Below, in pieces: positions 11,232 to 22,534 of a DNA stretch of 64,000 bases. This DNA comes from Paraphysomonas bandaiensis. Taxonomy: Eukaryota; Chrysophyceae. The translations under genes and the position numbers were made by a program. The stretch covers positions 1 to 64,000 of the forward strand of contig CBFFRP010000451.1 in the NCBI GenBank assembly GCA_965644295.1, read 5' to 3'. Under the pieces are notes generated by a model. It searched no databases. It saw only the letters and a list, made by a program, of their open reading frames with translations, and was not told the DNA's origin. The first letter of the stretch is position 1, and every line of letters starts with the position of its first letter.

Positions 11232-12641
11232 ATGGTTTCAGGAGCAACTCAAAAGCGCGCGAAAGGGACCAAAAGGAAGCGCACGAAAAAAGCTGCTGCC
11301 GACGCCTGTAAGCTTAGAGAGAGAAGACAATGGCGTTTGATTAATTTCGACAAAGAGTCATTCAAGCGGCCTCATGCTATACGCGAGAAACGCCATCTGT
11401 GTTTTAATGTGCGAAAAGGGGGTCAAAGGGCATCTCTTTTGGAGATTTTCTTGAAGTTTCTCCCTCCTGCCTTTGTCACGAAGATTGCATCGGAAATTCC
11501 TGAACATGAACTCAGATACTTCAATGGATGGACACTGCGGTTGTCTTTAAAAAAGATATATTGCATATTGGCTATTAAGATTCGAATTTATGGTGAGCAG
11601 TGTGTACCTGTTAGTGTCAAAGCACGGACCCGTCCTTTGCGCCTTCAAATCAAGGCGTTCAAGAAATATTTTGAGGAGAAATACCTCGTCAAGACGTTCG
11701 GAATCGTTGGTTGTGAACTTGTTTTGTCTCATTTTCTGGTTGATAGCACGTATCTGGAAGAGTTGTCAGCTAATTTTATGAGTATTATCAGGCATATTGG
11801 TACCTATGTTGCAGGGGACGAAAAGTTGCTTCGCTTTTTTGGTGAAAGTGATAATGTTCGTGTGGTTTTTAGCAAGCCTGATAGAGTGGGGCTGTGGTTC
11901 TATCAGCTAGCATCAATTTTGTCCAATGGTTTGTCCTACTTGTTGCATTTATGCCTACATGATGTTAGTAAATTAGACGAAGGGTCATTTCCGGTTTCTC
12001 AAGTGGTACAAATGTGGTGTCGACATGTACTAGATGGTCCTTATGTGGACAAAGACGTCGATACCTTGCTTGTCTTTGACTCGTTTTACCATTCTAGCTC
12101 AACTAGGGAATTCTTGAATCGACAAAACGTTAAGTACATTGGAGCCGTCCACCCTAATCGATTCAAGCTTCAAACGGATATGCTAAAGAAGAAGATACGC
12201 AAGGTGGGGGACTTTGCTGGCGTTTATAACAAGACTACGGGCGAGATAATTGTTCAGTACTATGCGAAGCCACAACATGGCCAAAAAGATGCTAAGATTA
12301 GGACTGCTATGAGCAATGCATACACACGATATGGTCGACGAGGTACTCATCACCATCGTCCTGCTATTGATGCGTACAAAAAGAAGTTTGGTGTATGCGA
12401 TTTGTTTAACCGACAGATCAAATACCGCATATGGCCGCACAAGCATGGGGGTAAAGGTGTTAAGGGTGAAAGGGGTAAGCAGGATTCCTTTGCGTTTGGC
12501 TGCATTTTGCAAAATACATTTAATGCCTATCGTGATATCAATGATATAACTAGTGAAGAATATGATTATCATAGCTTCTGTATGCAGCTAGCTGATCAAG
12601 TATATATGTACGCACTAGAACAGAGTACTGCTACTATATAA
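11232..12641 (+). CDS. piggyBac-type DDE transposase
   Basis: A single uninterrupted frame of 469 residues, unlike the intron-rich host genes around it. A basic N-terminus (KRKRTKKAA, a likely nuclear signal) precedes a DDE_Tnp_1_7-like core. Acidic candidates for the triad are the Asp in VAGDEKLLRFFG (about residue 196), the Asp in LLVFDSFYHSS (about 282) and the Asp in FGVCDLFNRQIKYRIWPHK (about 389). The stretch GAVHPNRF matches the piggyBac TGTVRPNR-type motif. The end lacks an obvious Cys-rich zinc finger. It presumably catalyses excision and insertion of the surrounding element. The start is the first ATG after the left inverted repeat. Confidence 0.85.
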   Translation: MVSGATQKRAKGTKRKRTKKAAADACKLRERRQWRLINFDKESFKRPHAIREKRHLCFNVRKGGQRASLLEIFLKFLPPAFVTKIASEIPEHELRYFNGWTLRLSLKKIYCILAIKIRIYGEQCVPVSVKARTRPLRLQIKAFKKYFEEKYLVKTFGIVGCELVLSHFLVDSTYLEELSANFMSIIRHIGTYVAGDEKLLRFFGESDNVRVVFSKPDRVGLWFYQLASILSNGLSYLLHLCLHDVSKLDEGSFPVSQVVQMWCRHVLDGPYVDKDVDTLLVFDSFYHSSSTREFLNRQNVKYIGAVHPNRFKLQTDMLKKKIRKVGDFAGVYNKTTGEIIVQYYAKPQHGQKDAKIRTAMSNAYTRYGRRGTHHHRPAIDAYKKKFGVCDLFNRQIKYRIWPHKHGGKGVKGERGKQDSFAFGCILQNTFNAYRDINDITSEEYDYHSFCMQLADQVYMYALEQSTATI

Positions 12642-12703
12642 CATAGCATTGCAAGACAACTACTTGATTGAATATAATAATGATACGATTAGTTTTTTGA
12701 GAT

Positions 12704-12735
12704 CTACTTGTGGTTATCACTTGTGGTTAACCCTA
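12704..12735 (-). repeat. Right terminal inverted repeat of piggyBac-like element
   Basis: Ends CACTTGTGGTTAACCCTA. It contains a direct duplication of ACTTGTGGTTA and pairs with 11010-11041. Confidence 0.8.
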
Positions 12736-12774
12736 ATTATTCATTACTTCAAAGTAATCTATTTTTTATGTTGT

Positions 12775-13055
12775 TGAACTGTAACGTATTTAATAACTTC
12801 CATGCAATTAATTTGTTGAGTTTTGCTGTTGGAGCAATTAAAAGCTGTAATTCTAAGGTATTGGAATTATGACGGTAAGTCGAAGAATACAGTAGTGGTT
12901 AACGGTTAACAGTATTATGAGAACTAACAACATGATAGCTACTGTAGTACTGAAACTGAATATAATATAGTGATCATACAAGATAGTGACGATGTAAGAT
13001 CGTACGAGAAATTCTTGGTCGTAGAGATAACATGAAATTGATGAATGAGAAGGCA
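12775..13055 (+). repeat. Dispersed repeat family D
   Basis: About 280 bp match 62925-63195 in inverted orientation, for example GTACTACTGAAACTGA-like and TAAGATCGTAC words. A short piece (TTGTTGAATTTTGCTGTTTG) recurs at 55938. No frame is conserved. The remainder up to 13412 shows no further feature. Confidence 0.6.
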
Positions 13056-13412
13056 TATTGACTATAATAACTGCGCCGAACTACGTAGCACGTGTTGGTG
13101 CACACAAATTAGTCACTTTTTGACAATTGGGACAGACAACAGACACTAGCTATATCCATACAGATATGTGACTAGTAGGTGCAATAAACAATAAACACTC
13201 TATCTCTACCGGCTCAGTTCAAAATATCTACCTCACCACTGCCGTCTCACTTCGACAGCATATATGCTACGCTTGAAAGCATATAGTGAAAGCACGACAA
13301 TAGAAATATATTTTAATAAATAATCAAGTTGACTTATTCATGAACAAATCTTAACCGTATCATTATAGTAAGTATTTTTTCACATAAAGTGATACGACTT
13401 CAACACATACAC

Positions 13413-14929
13413 CTACGACTGCTCTCCAGTACCTTTCCTTGCCACGAAAAATTTTGCCCTATAAGTGTTCCAAAGCATTGAATTCTTGGCACGAGTATAC
13501 GTGCAATCCTTCCAGTCTTCCTTAAGGATTTCGAATCCGTTATAACAAATGACGTGGTGTAACTCTTCCCAGCTTAGCTGTATACAGTAGTGCATTACAA
13601 AAGTAATAAGCTTGTAACGATAGTATGAAATTATATTTAACACATTTGATACCTCAACAGACTGAGAATAGCGCTCATCCTCTGGCATCCCGCTAGCTAC
13701 ACCAGGATCAGATGATGCCTGTGGGCTCATAAAATACGGGACATATGTCGAGTTACACAGAGCTCACCCAGTGGTATAGTAGAGGGCCGATGTTGATCCA
13801 GTAACCTCCAGGTCGAAGTGCACTCTTGATTGTCTTTATATAGCTGAATACACAAGACACATAAATATTAGTACACAATTTAAATACATCGTTGAGTATA
13901 TATGTTACAAGTCCCTACATATGCACGATGTACACTACTTACTCCATCACTACAGGGGCTGTATCCACAAAGAAGCAAGTGACAATACAGTCCCACTCTC
14001 CAGCGTTGCTCTCATTTCCGTAAACTTCAACAAAATTGCCTGCAGCCATTGAAAACCTAGGGCCATCTGAAGGGTCATTAGAAGCACCAACACTCTCAGG
14101 ATCGGCACTGTTAAGGACGTCTAACGCAGACACATCTGGTATGCTGATAGGTGTGAGGATATCGGAGATACTGACGATATTGCTCACTCTGCACACAAAA
14201 TATTAAAATGAAAGTGTAACATGTATTACTCCACCTATCTAGCCAAGGGAATATATGACAGTAGTTCGGTTCCGACACACCATTCAGAATGAAATGACTA
14301 ACAGTTAACATAAACATGCTGTACTCGTTAGCCTCACAAGCATAACCCAATGCAGCAATTTCGAGAGGCAGTCGAGCAAGACCACACCCAGGAACAAGCA
14401 CACGCTGCTGATGTCTGTTCTCCTTCGTTACCGGAAGGAACTCTTGGATAGCATCTAGAATAGGATTAAATGCGGCAGCACGCTCTTCAGCACCTTCCAC
14501 ACTCCATTCTCTCGCCAAACTGTGCAGGACAGCCTGGTTTCTATGCATTTGACTAATATGAATAGGGTTACCAGCATATTTATCAACACGAAAATGTTTA
14601 GGACGAGGTGCAAAATTATAATCTTGAAAATCAACAACATCCTCAAAAAACATCTGATTTTGTTTGGCCGCATCAACTAAATCGTTGATTTTATTGAATG
14701 TACTATCAGGGAGTGCATTCGCATATTCAACTGGAAGACGATTTAAATGCGTTTGTCTTTTGCGTATATCCATCCCTATAAATTCTTCGTACATAAGGAA
14801 TGTACGCATGACGTCATACCAGTGAGCTTTCTCGAGTTGCTCTTCACTGATACCAACACTATCTGTAGGGGGATTATCATGCTTCTCGTGACATTTGTGA
14901 GGTGATGAATGGTCATGAAAATCACTCAT
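13413..14929 (-). CDS. CARNMT1: Carnosine N-methyltransferase-like (N2227 family)
   Basis: Five exons (14929-14235, 14188-13943, 13843-13768, 13718-13653, 13577-13413) sum to 1248 nt, giving 415 residues. Characteristic N2227-family blocks are visible: the SAM-binding [16 protein letters not shown], then [60 protein letters not shown] and [10 protein letters not shown]. The family methylates carnosine (beta-alanyl-histidine) to anserine using S-adenosylmethionine, and in yeast and humans it is a single-domain soluble enzyme of similar length. The short His-rich start (SPHKCHEKH) is not conserved. Intron boundaries are all GT-AG, 46-100 nt. The 5' flank carries TACTGCTGTA words at 15126 and 15285. 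Confidence 0.93.
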
Positions 14930-15490
14930 TGTTATTGGTAAACAAGGTGTGGATAGTTAGTTAAGTGTTATTGTATGTGTATGTGTATGTGTGTGTATAT
15001 GTGGCCATCTGAAAGGTGTGGACCTTAACCGACACAGCTATACACTGTATACGTCCATCATATACGTCCACATACTAGATACGTCCACTCATGTTATGTA
15101 TTGACGTACACCGGTACACTCATACACTGCTGTAGAGGTACACTCATACTTCGTATATAGGTACAGACTACATACATTATTACTCTGTACTCATTTACAC
15201 AGTACGTGGACACTATTACGCAGTATAGGTGTACATCCAACGTCGTATCAGTTCCTACACTACGATCAGTACATCGTACTCTAGTACTGCTGTATATGTA
15301 CTACAGATATGGAGTATATACATGTAGGTACACATATATCTATACAGACACATCATATCTACAGCAGTCTCAGTGTCCACATCTATATCTATGCTATCTG
15401 TCGGAGGTTAGCATGCCTATTAATTCTCCAATGGGAGTAGTAGCATATAGAAGGCGCAGTGCAATCCTATACCTGTATACTACTGATATA

Positions 15491-15524
<34 letters not shown>

Positions 15525-16177
15525 TCATGTGATGTCAGTTACAGGGATCACTGCGGCAGAGTTCAGCTGCCTTGTCCCCTTTTCTAGTTTGCCAATAGAA
15601 GAATATATAGGAAGATGATGTGCAGAGTTATTCGCAGTATGCCCGATAGAGGAGTTAGTAGTGTTATGTCTTTTATAATTTCAGTCTTTTCTTATATTTA
15701 TATTCAGTACTTAATTTTATATTTAACCAGAATTTTCATCTATGTATTTATGGTATTCATCTAGCCATCAATTAATGGTGGTGAATGTCTGTTTATTAGC
15801 AATAGGCGCTCAAGAGTCAGAACCAGTTTGTAGATAGATGAACAATCTAGTCTAATAGCTAGATAAGCATCTACCTTTGCTTTATTGACCAGTGCAAACT
15901 CTGATGCGCTACGACAACTACAGTACATCAATTAATGAATGCAGATATAGAATTATTTATTACTTTGCCTGGTTTTTACACCAAAATTAGTGTGACGAGC
16001 TAGGTTGAATATTATTTCCCTATATACAGTATTGGTAAAAGACAGATGAAGAATAAAGAGTCATAAAACGCACATTTCATGAATAAATATGATTGCTTGG
16101 TTACTTAGAGTGATTAGAGTGGAGGCAAGATTTTTATGTATATATCTCGAATGCTTAATTATATTTGATTATGGAAA
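14930..16177. other. Intergenic between CARNMT1 and glycerol dehydrogenase
   Basis: Contains a GT-rich stretch (14970-15000), two TACTGCTGTA-type words, a (TA)n run at about 15490-15521, and a fragment of repeat family B at about 15780-15860 (TTTATTAGCAATAGGCG). No coding sequence recognised. Confidence 0.6.
15285..15294. promoter_or_regulatory. Candidate promoter motif TACTGCTGTA
   Basis: Lies about 355 bp upstream of the CARNMT1 start, with an ACTGCTGTA copy nearer at 15126. The role is inferred from recurrence upstream of several unrelated genes. Confidence 0.3.
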
Positions 16178-17326
16178 CTAATGATTAGTCGCAGCACGGT
16201 CTACATCATGCATACTTTGATACAATACTTCGTGTGTGACATCGGTGGCCTCATTGTGTGTAAACCATTGATCAAGTGCGGCTGCTGTCACAACGTTTAC
16301 TGACCGCTCATCTGACAAGTCTACCCCTATCATGCTGTATGAGTAAGGAAGCCCGACATGCTTACAGAAACCCATAACACGTAAAAGCTCAGAAACGTCT
16401 TTTTGTAATGCGAGCATTGTCAGTAGCCCAACTGCAACCATCTCTCCATGCATGAACTTTTTCTCTACTTCCGGTAGAACTGTTAGGGCTTGTGCCACTC
16501 CATGCGCTGCAGACAGGCCTCCACTTTCAAACCCTACTCCACTGAGAAGTGTACAAGCTTCAACCACACTTTCAAAGGCTTGAGTTGACCGGTGCTCTGT
16601 ACAAGCCTGTAGAGCTTCCACGCCATGGTCGTAGAGAATATCTGCACACAATCTTGCCAGAGACATTGCCGCCAAAGTTGGCTTGGCACCAAGCATTGAA
16701 AGACGGTTACTGGAGTAGCAAGTGCGCGCCTCGTAGTACGTTGCCATAGCGTCTCCCATACCAGATACTAGGTATCTCACAGGTGCCTGGCATATAATTG
16801 CAGTATCAACCACCACCATACAAGGGCTAAAAGGATAAGCTAGACCACCTGCGTAGGTATGTTCATCGGTATACATAATAGACAGTGCGGAACACGGACA
16901 ATCATTGGAAGCAATGGACGGTATAGATACAAATGGCACACCGATTTTATGTGCGACAAGTTTCCCACAGTCCAATAGCTTACCTCCCCCTATCCCTACA
17001 AGGACATCTACTGATACAGGAACCATAGTAACCAAGCGATCTGCTTCAGAGTATGAACATTCACCAGAGAATACATGAAATGTGGAGGTATAGTCAGCTA
17101 TGGCTTGTTTTAATATGTGTTTATATCTATTGACCCCTCCGGATGATATGATCACTGCTACAGCTGTTGGATTCCGCTCACAGAGTTTGAGGTACTTGCC
17201 AAGACTGTGAATAACATCAGGACCTTGAATATATTTAGGTGGAGAGAATAATACTTTTGGTTGAGGGTGTTGTGAGGGATCGAATATATCTGAGTGACTG
17301 TATGTATGATTACTCTGTGACTGCAT
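16178..17326 (-). CDS. gldA: Glycerol dehydrogenase, iron-type alcohol dehydrogenase family
   Basis: An intronless frame of 382 residues. Family blocks: KYIQGPDVIHSLGKYL near the start, NAD-binding VGIGGGKLLDCGKLVA, SIPSIASNDCPCSALSIMYT, and metal ligands in GMGDAMATYYEAR, GLSAAHGVAQALT and FMHGEMVAVGLL. It should oxidise glycerol to dihydroxyacetone with NAD+, or run in reverse. Bacterial GldA is about 365-370 residues, so this copy carries roughly 20 extra N-terminal residues (MQSQSNHTYSHSD) that look neither like a clear targeting peptide nor conserved. The lack of introns in an intron-dense neighbourhood and the bacterial-type family suggest acquisition by lateral transfer, or retention of an old single-exon gene. 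Confidence 0.93.
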   Translation of the reverse strand: MQSQSNHTYSHSDIFDPSQHPQPKVLFSPPKYIQGPDVIHSLGKYLKLCERNPTAVAVIISSGGVNRYKHILKQAIADYTSTFHVFSGECSYSEADRLVTMVPVSVDVLVGIGGGKLLDCGKLVAHKIGVPFVSIPSIASNDCPCSALSIMYTDEHTYAGGLAYPFSPCMVVVDTAIICQAPVRYLVSGMGDAMATYYEARTCYSSNRLSMLGAKPTLAAMSLARLCADILYDHGVEALQACTEHRSTQAFESVVEACTLLSGVGFESGGLSAAHGVAQALTVLPEVEKKFMHGEMVAVGLLTMLALQKDVSELLRVMGFCKHVGLPYSYSMIGVDLSDERSVNVVTAAALDQWFTHNEATDVTHEVLYQSMHDVDRAATNH

Positions 17327-17934
17327 TATATACGATGGATTAGATTATAGTTATATACAGTGAAAGTGAAGGATATGATTTGATATGATTGGTTACTATC
17401 TCACTTCTTTTGATGAGAAGAGTATTTGAAAATACACACACTTTAATTGATTCACTTCACTTCATCTTCCTTTATATCTACATGGAGTGCATGCATACAT
17501 ACATATACATATCTAGCTAGACATTCAACTTCAAGCAACTCTATATTAATGGGACAAACAGGCCGTCCATTCCTCACACAGGAAATACCTCCGTATACCA
17601 CAGTATACTCCACTATCCCTCCCATGCCTACCGGGAAAGAGTTGCAGTGTAGAATGAAGTCGAAGTGAATTTCAAACCATTAATTTTAGTGTCATTCGAT
17701 TCCATTCGATTCGATGCATCCCAACATACGCATATATACATACATACAGCCACACTATTACTTGGATTGATTGCCATAAGTGCCATATATCCACTACAGC
17801 AAAGCTATCGGTGCTTTGCCTCACATATTCTCATAATTGTTGATTCATCTTGAATTGAATCACTTCAGTCGTTATGGTATGATTGTTATTGTCTTGATAT
17901 TCATGTCTAACTGGGAATCTAGTTATCAATTGAG
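17327..17934. other. 5' region of the pyrophosphatase gene, first exon unresolved
   Basis: The initiating exon of the downstream gene should lie here. One candidate starts at 17549 (MGQTGRPFLTQEIPPY). A hydrophobic stretch at about 17752-17800 (ATLLLGLIAISAIYPL) could be the first membrane helix. I could not join these to 17935 with confident splice sites. Confidence 0.4.
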
Positions 17935-20407
17935 TCCACATCTGGTTTGATTCTTATTTGCTCTGGGATCGGTCTTCTTTGGGCCTTTCTTCAGTTTACC
18001 TATATTGCCGTTACTAAGTAAGGGCCTCTCTGTGTCTGTGTGTGTCTGTATGTGTATAAGTGGAGAGATCTGTATGTATGTATGTATGTATGTATGTATG
18101 TATGTATGTGTGTAAATATGCGTCTGTCTGTATATATATGTATGTATGTATGTGTAGTAACATGAATATATCTATAGGGTGAATGCATATGAAGAGATCG
18201 ATGAGAGAACTGCTCTCACTGCAAAGACTTCCCGTACCGTAGAGGCTCAGACAGCTAAATTGAAGGAAGTTTATGAGGCGATATCTGCTGGTGCTGAAGC
18301 TTTCCTGCGAGCGGAATATAGCATCTGCTGTATGTTTGTTGCAGTATTTTCTGTCATCATCTTCATTTTGATCTCATGGGGACAAAATGCCGGTGAGGGA
18401 TTTCTCACCACCCTCTCATTTATCCTTGGTGCTGTTACCTCCATTGCATCTGGATATATCGGAATGAAGGTTGCTGTTTTCTCTAATGTTCGTACTACTA
18501 TCAATGCACAGAGAGAAGGTTACCAGCATTGCTTCAACACTGCTTTCCGTGCTGGTGCTGTTATGGGATTTGCCCTTACCGGACTTGGTATTCTTGTTTT
18601 GTATGCCACCCTCATGATCTTCTACATTGGGTTCGAGCAGGAAAACTGGGATGTCATGATGGGATGCATCTCTGGATATGGCCTCGGCGGGTCATCGATC
18701 GCCATGTTTGGACGTGTCGGTGGTGGCATCTACACCAAGGCTGCTGATGTTGGAGCTGATCTTGTCGGAAAAGTTGTTCACGGCATCCCTGAGGATGATC
18801 CCCGCAACCCTGCAACCATTGCCGATAACGGTGAGACTAATTTGTATTTCATTTCCCATTACGGGAATGAAAGAATATGTTTTTGAAGTCGACTAATATT
18901 ATTTTATTCAGTTGGTGACAATGTCGGAGATGTTGCCGGTATGGGGGCCGATCTTTTCGGATCCTTTGCGGAGTCTACTTGCGCCGCTCTTGTCATTGCC
19001 TCTCAGACTAACGACCTCCGAAACGGTGGCTGGGGTGCTGTTTGCTTCCCAATTGCTATTTCTGCCCTTGGTGTCGTGGTATGTCTGGTGACCTCTTTCT
19101 TGGCAACACACGTCTACCCCGTTACCAGCATGAACAAGATTGAGCTTGCCCTGCGTCTGCAGATCATCGTGTCAACCATTCTTATGATTCCCGCTACCTA
19201 CCTCCTTGCCTCTGGTATGCTCCCTGAGAGCTTTGTTATCAATGGTGTCTCCTCTGTTGTACAGGCCACATACTCGGATGCTTTCATCTGTGTTGTTGCT
19301 GGCGGTGTTGGAGGTTTGATTATTGGCCTAACCACAGAGTACTACACATCGAAGGAGTATGAGCCCGTAAAAGAGCTCGCCAACTCATGCAAGACTGGTG
19401 CTGCTACAAATATTATCTACGGTCTTTCCCTTGGCTACAAGTCTGTTATTGTTCCGGTTTTTGTGATGGCACTGATTGTCTACATCGCCTTTGATCTGTG
19501 CGATTTGTACGGAATTGCCCTCGCCGCTGTTGGTATGCTTGGAAACCTCGCCACTGGCCTCACAATTGACGCATATGGTCCTGTTTGCGACAATGCCGGT
19601 GGAATTGCTGAGATGGCTGAACTCCCTGGAGAGGTGAGGGAGAAAACTGATGCTCTTGATGCTGCTGGAAACACTACTGCTGCTGTTGGAAAGGGCTTTG
19701 CTATTGGGTCTGCTGCCCTTGTCTCTCTGGCTCTCTATGGAGCCTTCGTTGTGCGCATCCGCCAGGCACTCAGTGCAGGAGGTGAAGAGGCCAGCATTTC
19801 TGTCGAGATTCTGCACCCTCTCACATTTGCTTTCCTTCTTATCGGATCTATGCTTCCCTACTGGTTCTCCGCTATGACTATGAAGTCTGTTGGGGAGGCC
19901 GCCATGGAGATGGTCCGTGAGGTCGAGAGACAGTTCAAGGAGACACCTGAACTCTTGGATGAAAATACCACTATCCGCCCAGACTACGACAGATGTGTTG
20001 AAATTTCTACCAAGTCAGCTCTCAAGGAGATGATTGCTCCTGGAGCCCTGGTCATGCTTGCTCCTTTGATTACAGGCACTTTCTTCGGTGTCCATGCAGT
20101 GTACGGCCTTCTGACCGGCGGTCTTCTATCTGGTGTCCAGCTTGCTATCTCCATGTCTAATACTGGAGGTGCCTGGGATAACGCCAAGAAGTACATTGAG
20201 GGCAACATCGACTCTTCTCTAGGCGGAAAGGGTTCTGACTGCCACAAGGCGGCTGTGGTTGGAGACACAGTCGGAGACCCTCTTAAAGACACCTCTGGCC
20301 CATCTCTTAACATCCTCATGAAGCTCATGGCTATTATCAGTCTTGTCTTTGCTGACTACTTCTTCGCCATCAATGCTGGCCGTGGTCTCTTGGGCCTCAC
20401 TCAGTAA
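17935..20407 (+). CDS. Membrane-bound H+-pyrophosphatase, K+-dependent type (N-terminus incomplete)
   Basis: Exons 17935-18017, 18178-18830 and 18912-20407 give 743 residues in frame. The first exon is a membrane helix ([20 protein letters not shown]). Conserved loops follow: [28 protein letters not shown] joined across the 81-nt intron to [18 protein letters not shown], then [12 protein letters not shown] and [19 protein letters not shown]. These bind Mg-pyrophosphate. [10 protein letters not shown] has Ala where K+-independent enzymes have Lys, so it should be the K+-dependent (plant AVP1-like) class. The protein hydrolyses pyrophosphate and pumps H+ into vacuole- or acidocalcisome-like compartments. 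It has about 16 membrane helices. Perhaps 25-50 N-terminal residues remain unassigned upstream. The 160-nt first intron contains a (TATG)n run. Codon use is G/C-ending compared with its neighbours, consistent with high expression. Confidence 0.95.
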
Positions 20408-21774
20408 TTCGAGCCACGGGCTGCCGGTTATTTCAGAATACAACGCAGGATTTTTATCCAAGTGTTCTGTGTACAACAGTTGCGGGATTTTTTAAACTTG
20501 AATCGTAGGCACACGTGTCAAAGGGTTTATACCGTGAGAGTGGAATTGGCTATTAATAATCCATTTTTGAAAAAAAACATGCAAGTGCTTACCTTAGCTA
20601 GTTTTTTTACACTACATTTAGAATAGTGGTAATTTTTCATGCAAGTTGACAATGTACGTACATATAAGAATTGCTGGCGGATGAGTGTAGGTCTAGAGTC
20701 TACATGTAGAAAAAGATACGTGATCGTCATCATAACGATCGTCATTATCAGCTATACTCTAACTATTCCGTTGTGTGTGATAGTGATGTTCTGCATTCTG
20801 CATTATTACTGTGTTCATCACTTTACATTATAATAATCACAACACTCTTCTCACTATTATATTACTAAGCTTGAATCTACAATACGCCCAGTTGACAATC
20901 AGGCAATCCGGTGCCTTGTTATGACTTCGTCGAACAATGTAAGAACATCGTGGAGATCGAGCTGATGTTCAACTTCATTCTGTAGTTTTATTCAAACACA
21001 CTAAAAGAATTTCAAATCGTCCCGTAATAGCTGCCCTATAACTAGGTAATTGATAATTAATTGTTACGCAGCCCTGATGAGTGGTGGTTAAAGAGTAAAA
21101 GCGTAATTGATAATATAACAGACTGAAAGAATCATGCTTCACATGTAATTATGTTTATTATTATTAGTGCATATTGTCCGATGGAAAATATCAATGTTTT
21201 TTACAATATTAACCTTTGACAATTTGATGATGAAATAAAATCACTCAATCATTAAAATTATAACCATCATCTACTCTCTTATCATACATTGCATTCATCA
21301 TTCACCGAATTTATATTCTATCAACTACCAATATCAAAATCATACGATCTTATACAATCAATATTAGAATGTCTGATTATTACATGAGAACGGTTGTGTT
21401 TAGAAACTAGTTTTTCATCTATAGACTAACTAATAATAACTGGACTTGCTATATATATATACTACTAGTGGTGGATCAACCGTCCCTTGTAGTGAGGTTA
21501 GTCGGGGGTTCTACCTTTGGGCAATGTCTCTGGCGGACCTGTGCCACGGACTATGTGAGGAGTGGATGGGGCGACATGTAGGTGAGAGTGTAAGTCGGTG
21601 GTGGAGATGGTGCTGGTTTTCGAGGTGGGGATGATGCGGCCACAAGTGAGGATGAGTTGTTTCCGGATTGGTTGCCCTTGCCTCTGTCGGGTTTGGACTC
21701 TTGTGGTGGATAGAATTCTAGGGGTGGTTATACAATCGAAGTATTTCAGTTTTCTAAATCTACTTATTCATATA
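20408..21774. other. AT-rich intergenic region
   Basis: 3' flank of the pyrophosphatase gene followed by low-complexity AT-rich DNA. A GC-richer patch (21470-21720) has no recognisable frame. Nothing else supported. Confidence 0.5.
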
Positions 21775-21965
21775 TTGAAAGTCTTATTATTAGCAATAGG
21801 CGTTAAAAACCTGCACCAACTTAGTAGCTAGATGAATGCTAGTCAAACTAGTTAGACCTCTACCCGTAACTAATCAGTACACACTTTGTTTATCCTACTA
21901 TTTAACGCTGCGAAAGCTGCTTGTGCGTCGCCGCAAGCACCAAGGTGCGACCACTTCCGCTCTGA
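21775..21965 (+). repeat. Dispersed repeat family B
   Basis: Matches 38440-38625 over most of its length, including GACCTCTACCCGTA, TCCTACTATTTAACGCT and the hairpin GCTTGTGCGTCGCCGCAAGC followed by ACCAAGGTGCGACCACTTCC. A partial copy lies at 15780-15860. Non-coding and probably mobile, since the 38.4-kb copy interrupts another element. Confidence 0.7.
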
Positions 21966-22270
21966 GTTCTTAAAAGGTGAACATCCCGGATGCTTGACTT
22001 CAGCAGGCAGCCCAATACCCCGGTTACCCTTGAGGTGGGCCCATTCCCGGATGCCTGTTTATTCGTCAGGGCCCAAAGACGTCTACACAAGTGACACTTA
22101 TTAGTGTCCCTTGTACCACACAAGCATTTGGCTATGAGTGGTCAGAAGAATATCTGCTGACTATGTTTGCGGCTCACGTTAGTTTCCCAGAGAGAGTTTC
22201 TCCGGTACTTATCCCCCAGAACACCACGAAAAGGTGCGAGTCAGACTTTGTTGAGGGTACTTATTCATAT
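21966..22270 (+). repeat. Repeat family C, copy 1
   Basis: Starts GAGTTCTTAAAAGGTGAACA. Near-identical to 23090-23416 and present in inverted form at 23570-23840. Contains several CCCGGATGC words and GGGCCCAAAGACGTCTACAC. No conserved frame. Confidence 0.8.
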
Positions 22271-22534
22271 AAAGCACTGTTGTAAACGACTGCATTCTAC
22301 ACCTTCCTAACGGTAATAATTCGATTAGAGTTATTTTTGATAGCAACTACTGTTATATTGAATGTCAGATTATTAAGAAGCGCAAGCTTGTGCGTTGCCG
22401 CGACCAACCTAAAACAACTCGCGCGACACTATGCATAACATGACTCTCATCTAGTTACTATTTCATGCACCGACAAGTGCTCAACTATACAACACGATTT
22501 AGTTAGCTACATGGGCATACGACGAGTTGCGTGT

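Larger units (their letters stand above)
11010..12735 (+). mobile_element. piggyBac-like DNA transposon, apparently complete
   Basis: A 1.73-kb unit bounded by 32-bp inverted repeats (11010-11041 and 12704-12735, 27 of 32 matching) encloses one intact transposase frame. The outer bases are TAGGG on both ends. A canonical TTAA target duplication is not evident at the outer edges: the left flank reads ATT before TAGGG, and the right reads ATTAT after CCCTA. It lies 200 bp downstream of the GT8 gene. The intact frame suggests recent arrival or current activity. Confidence 0.8.
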
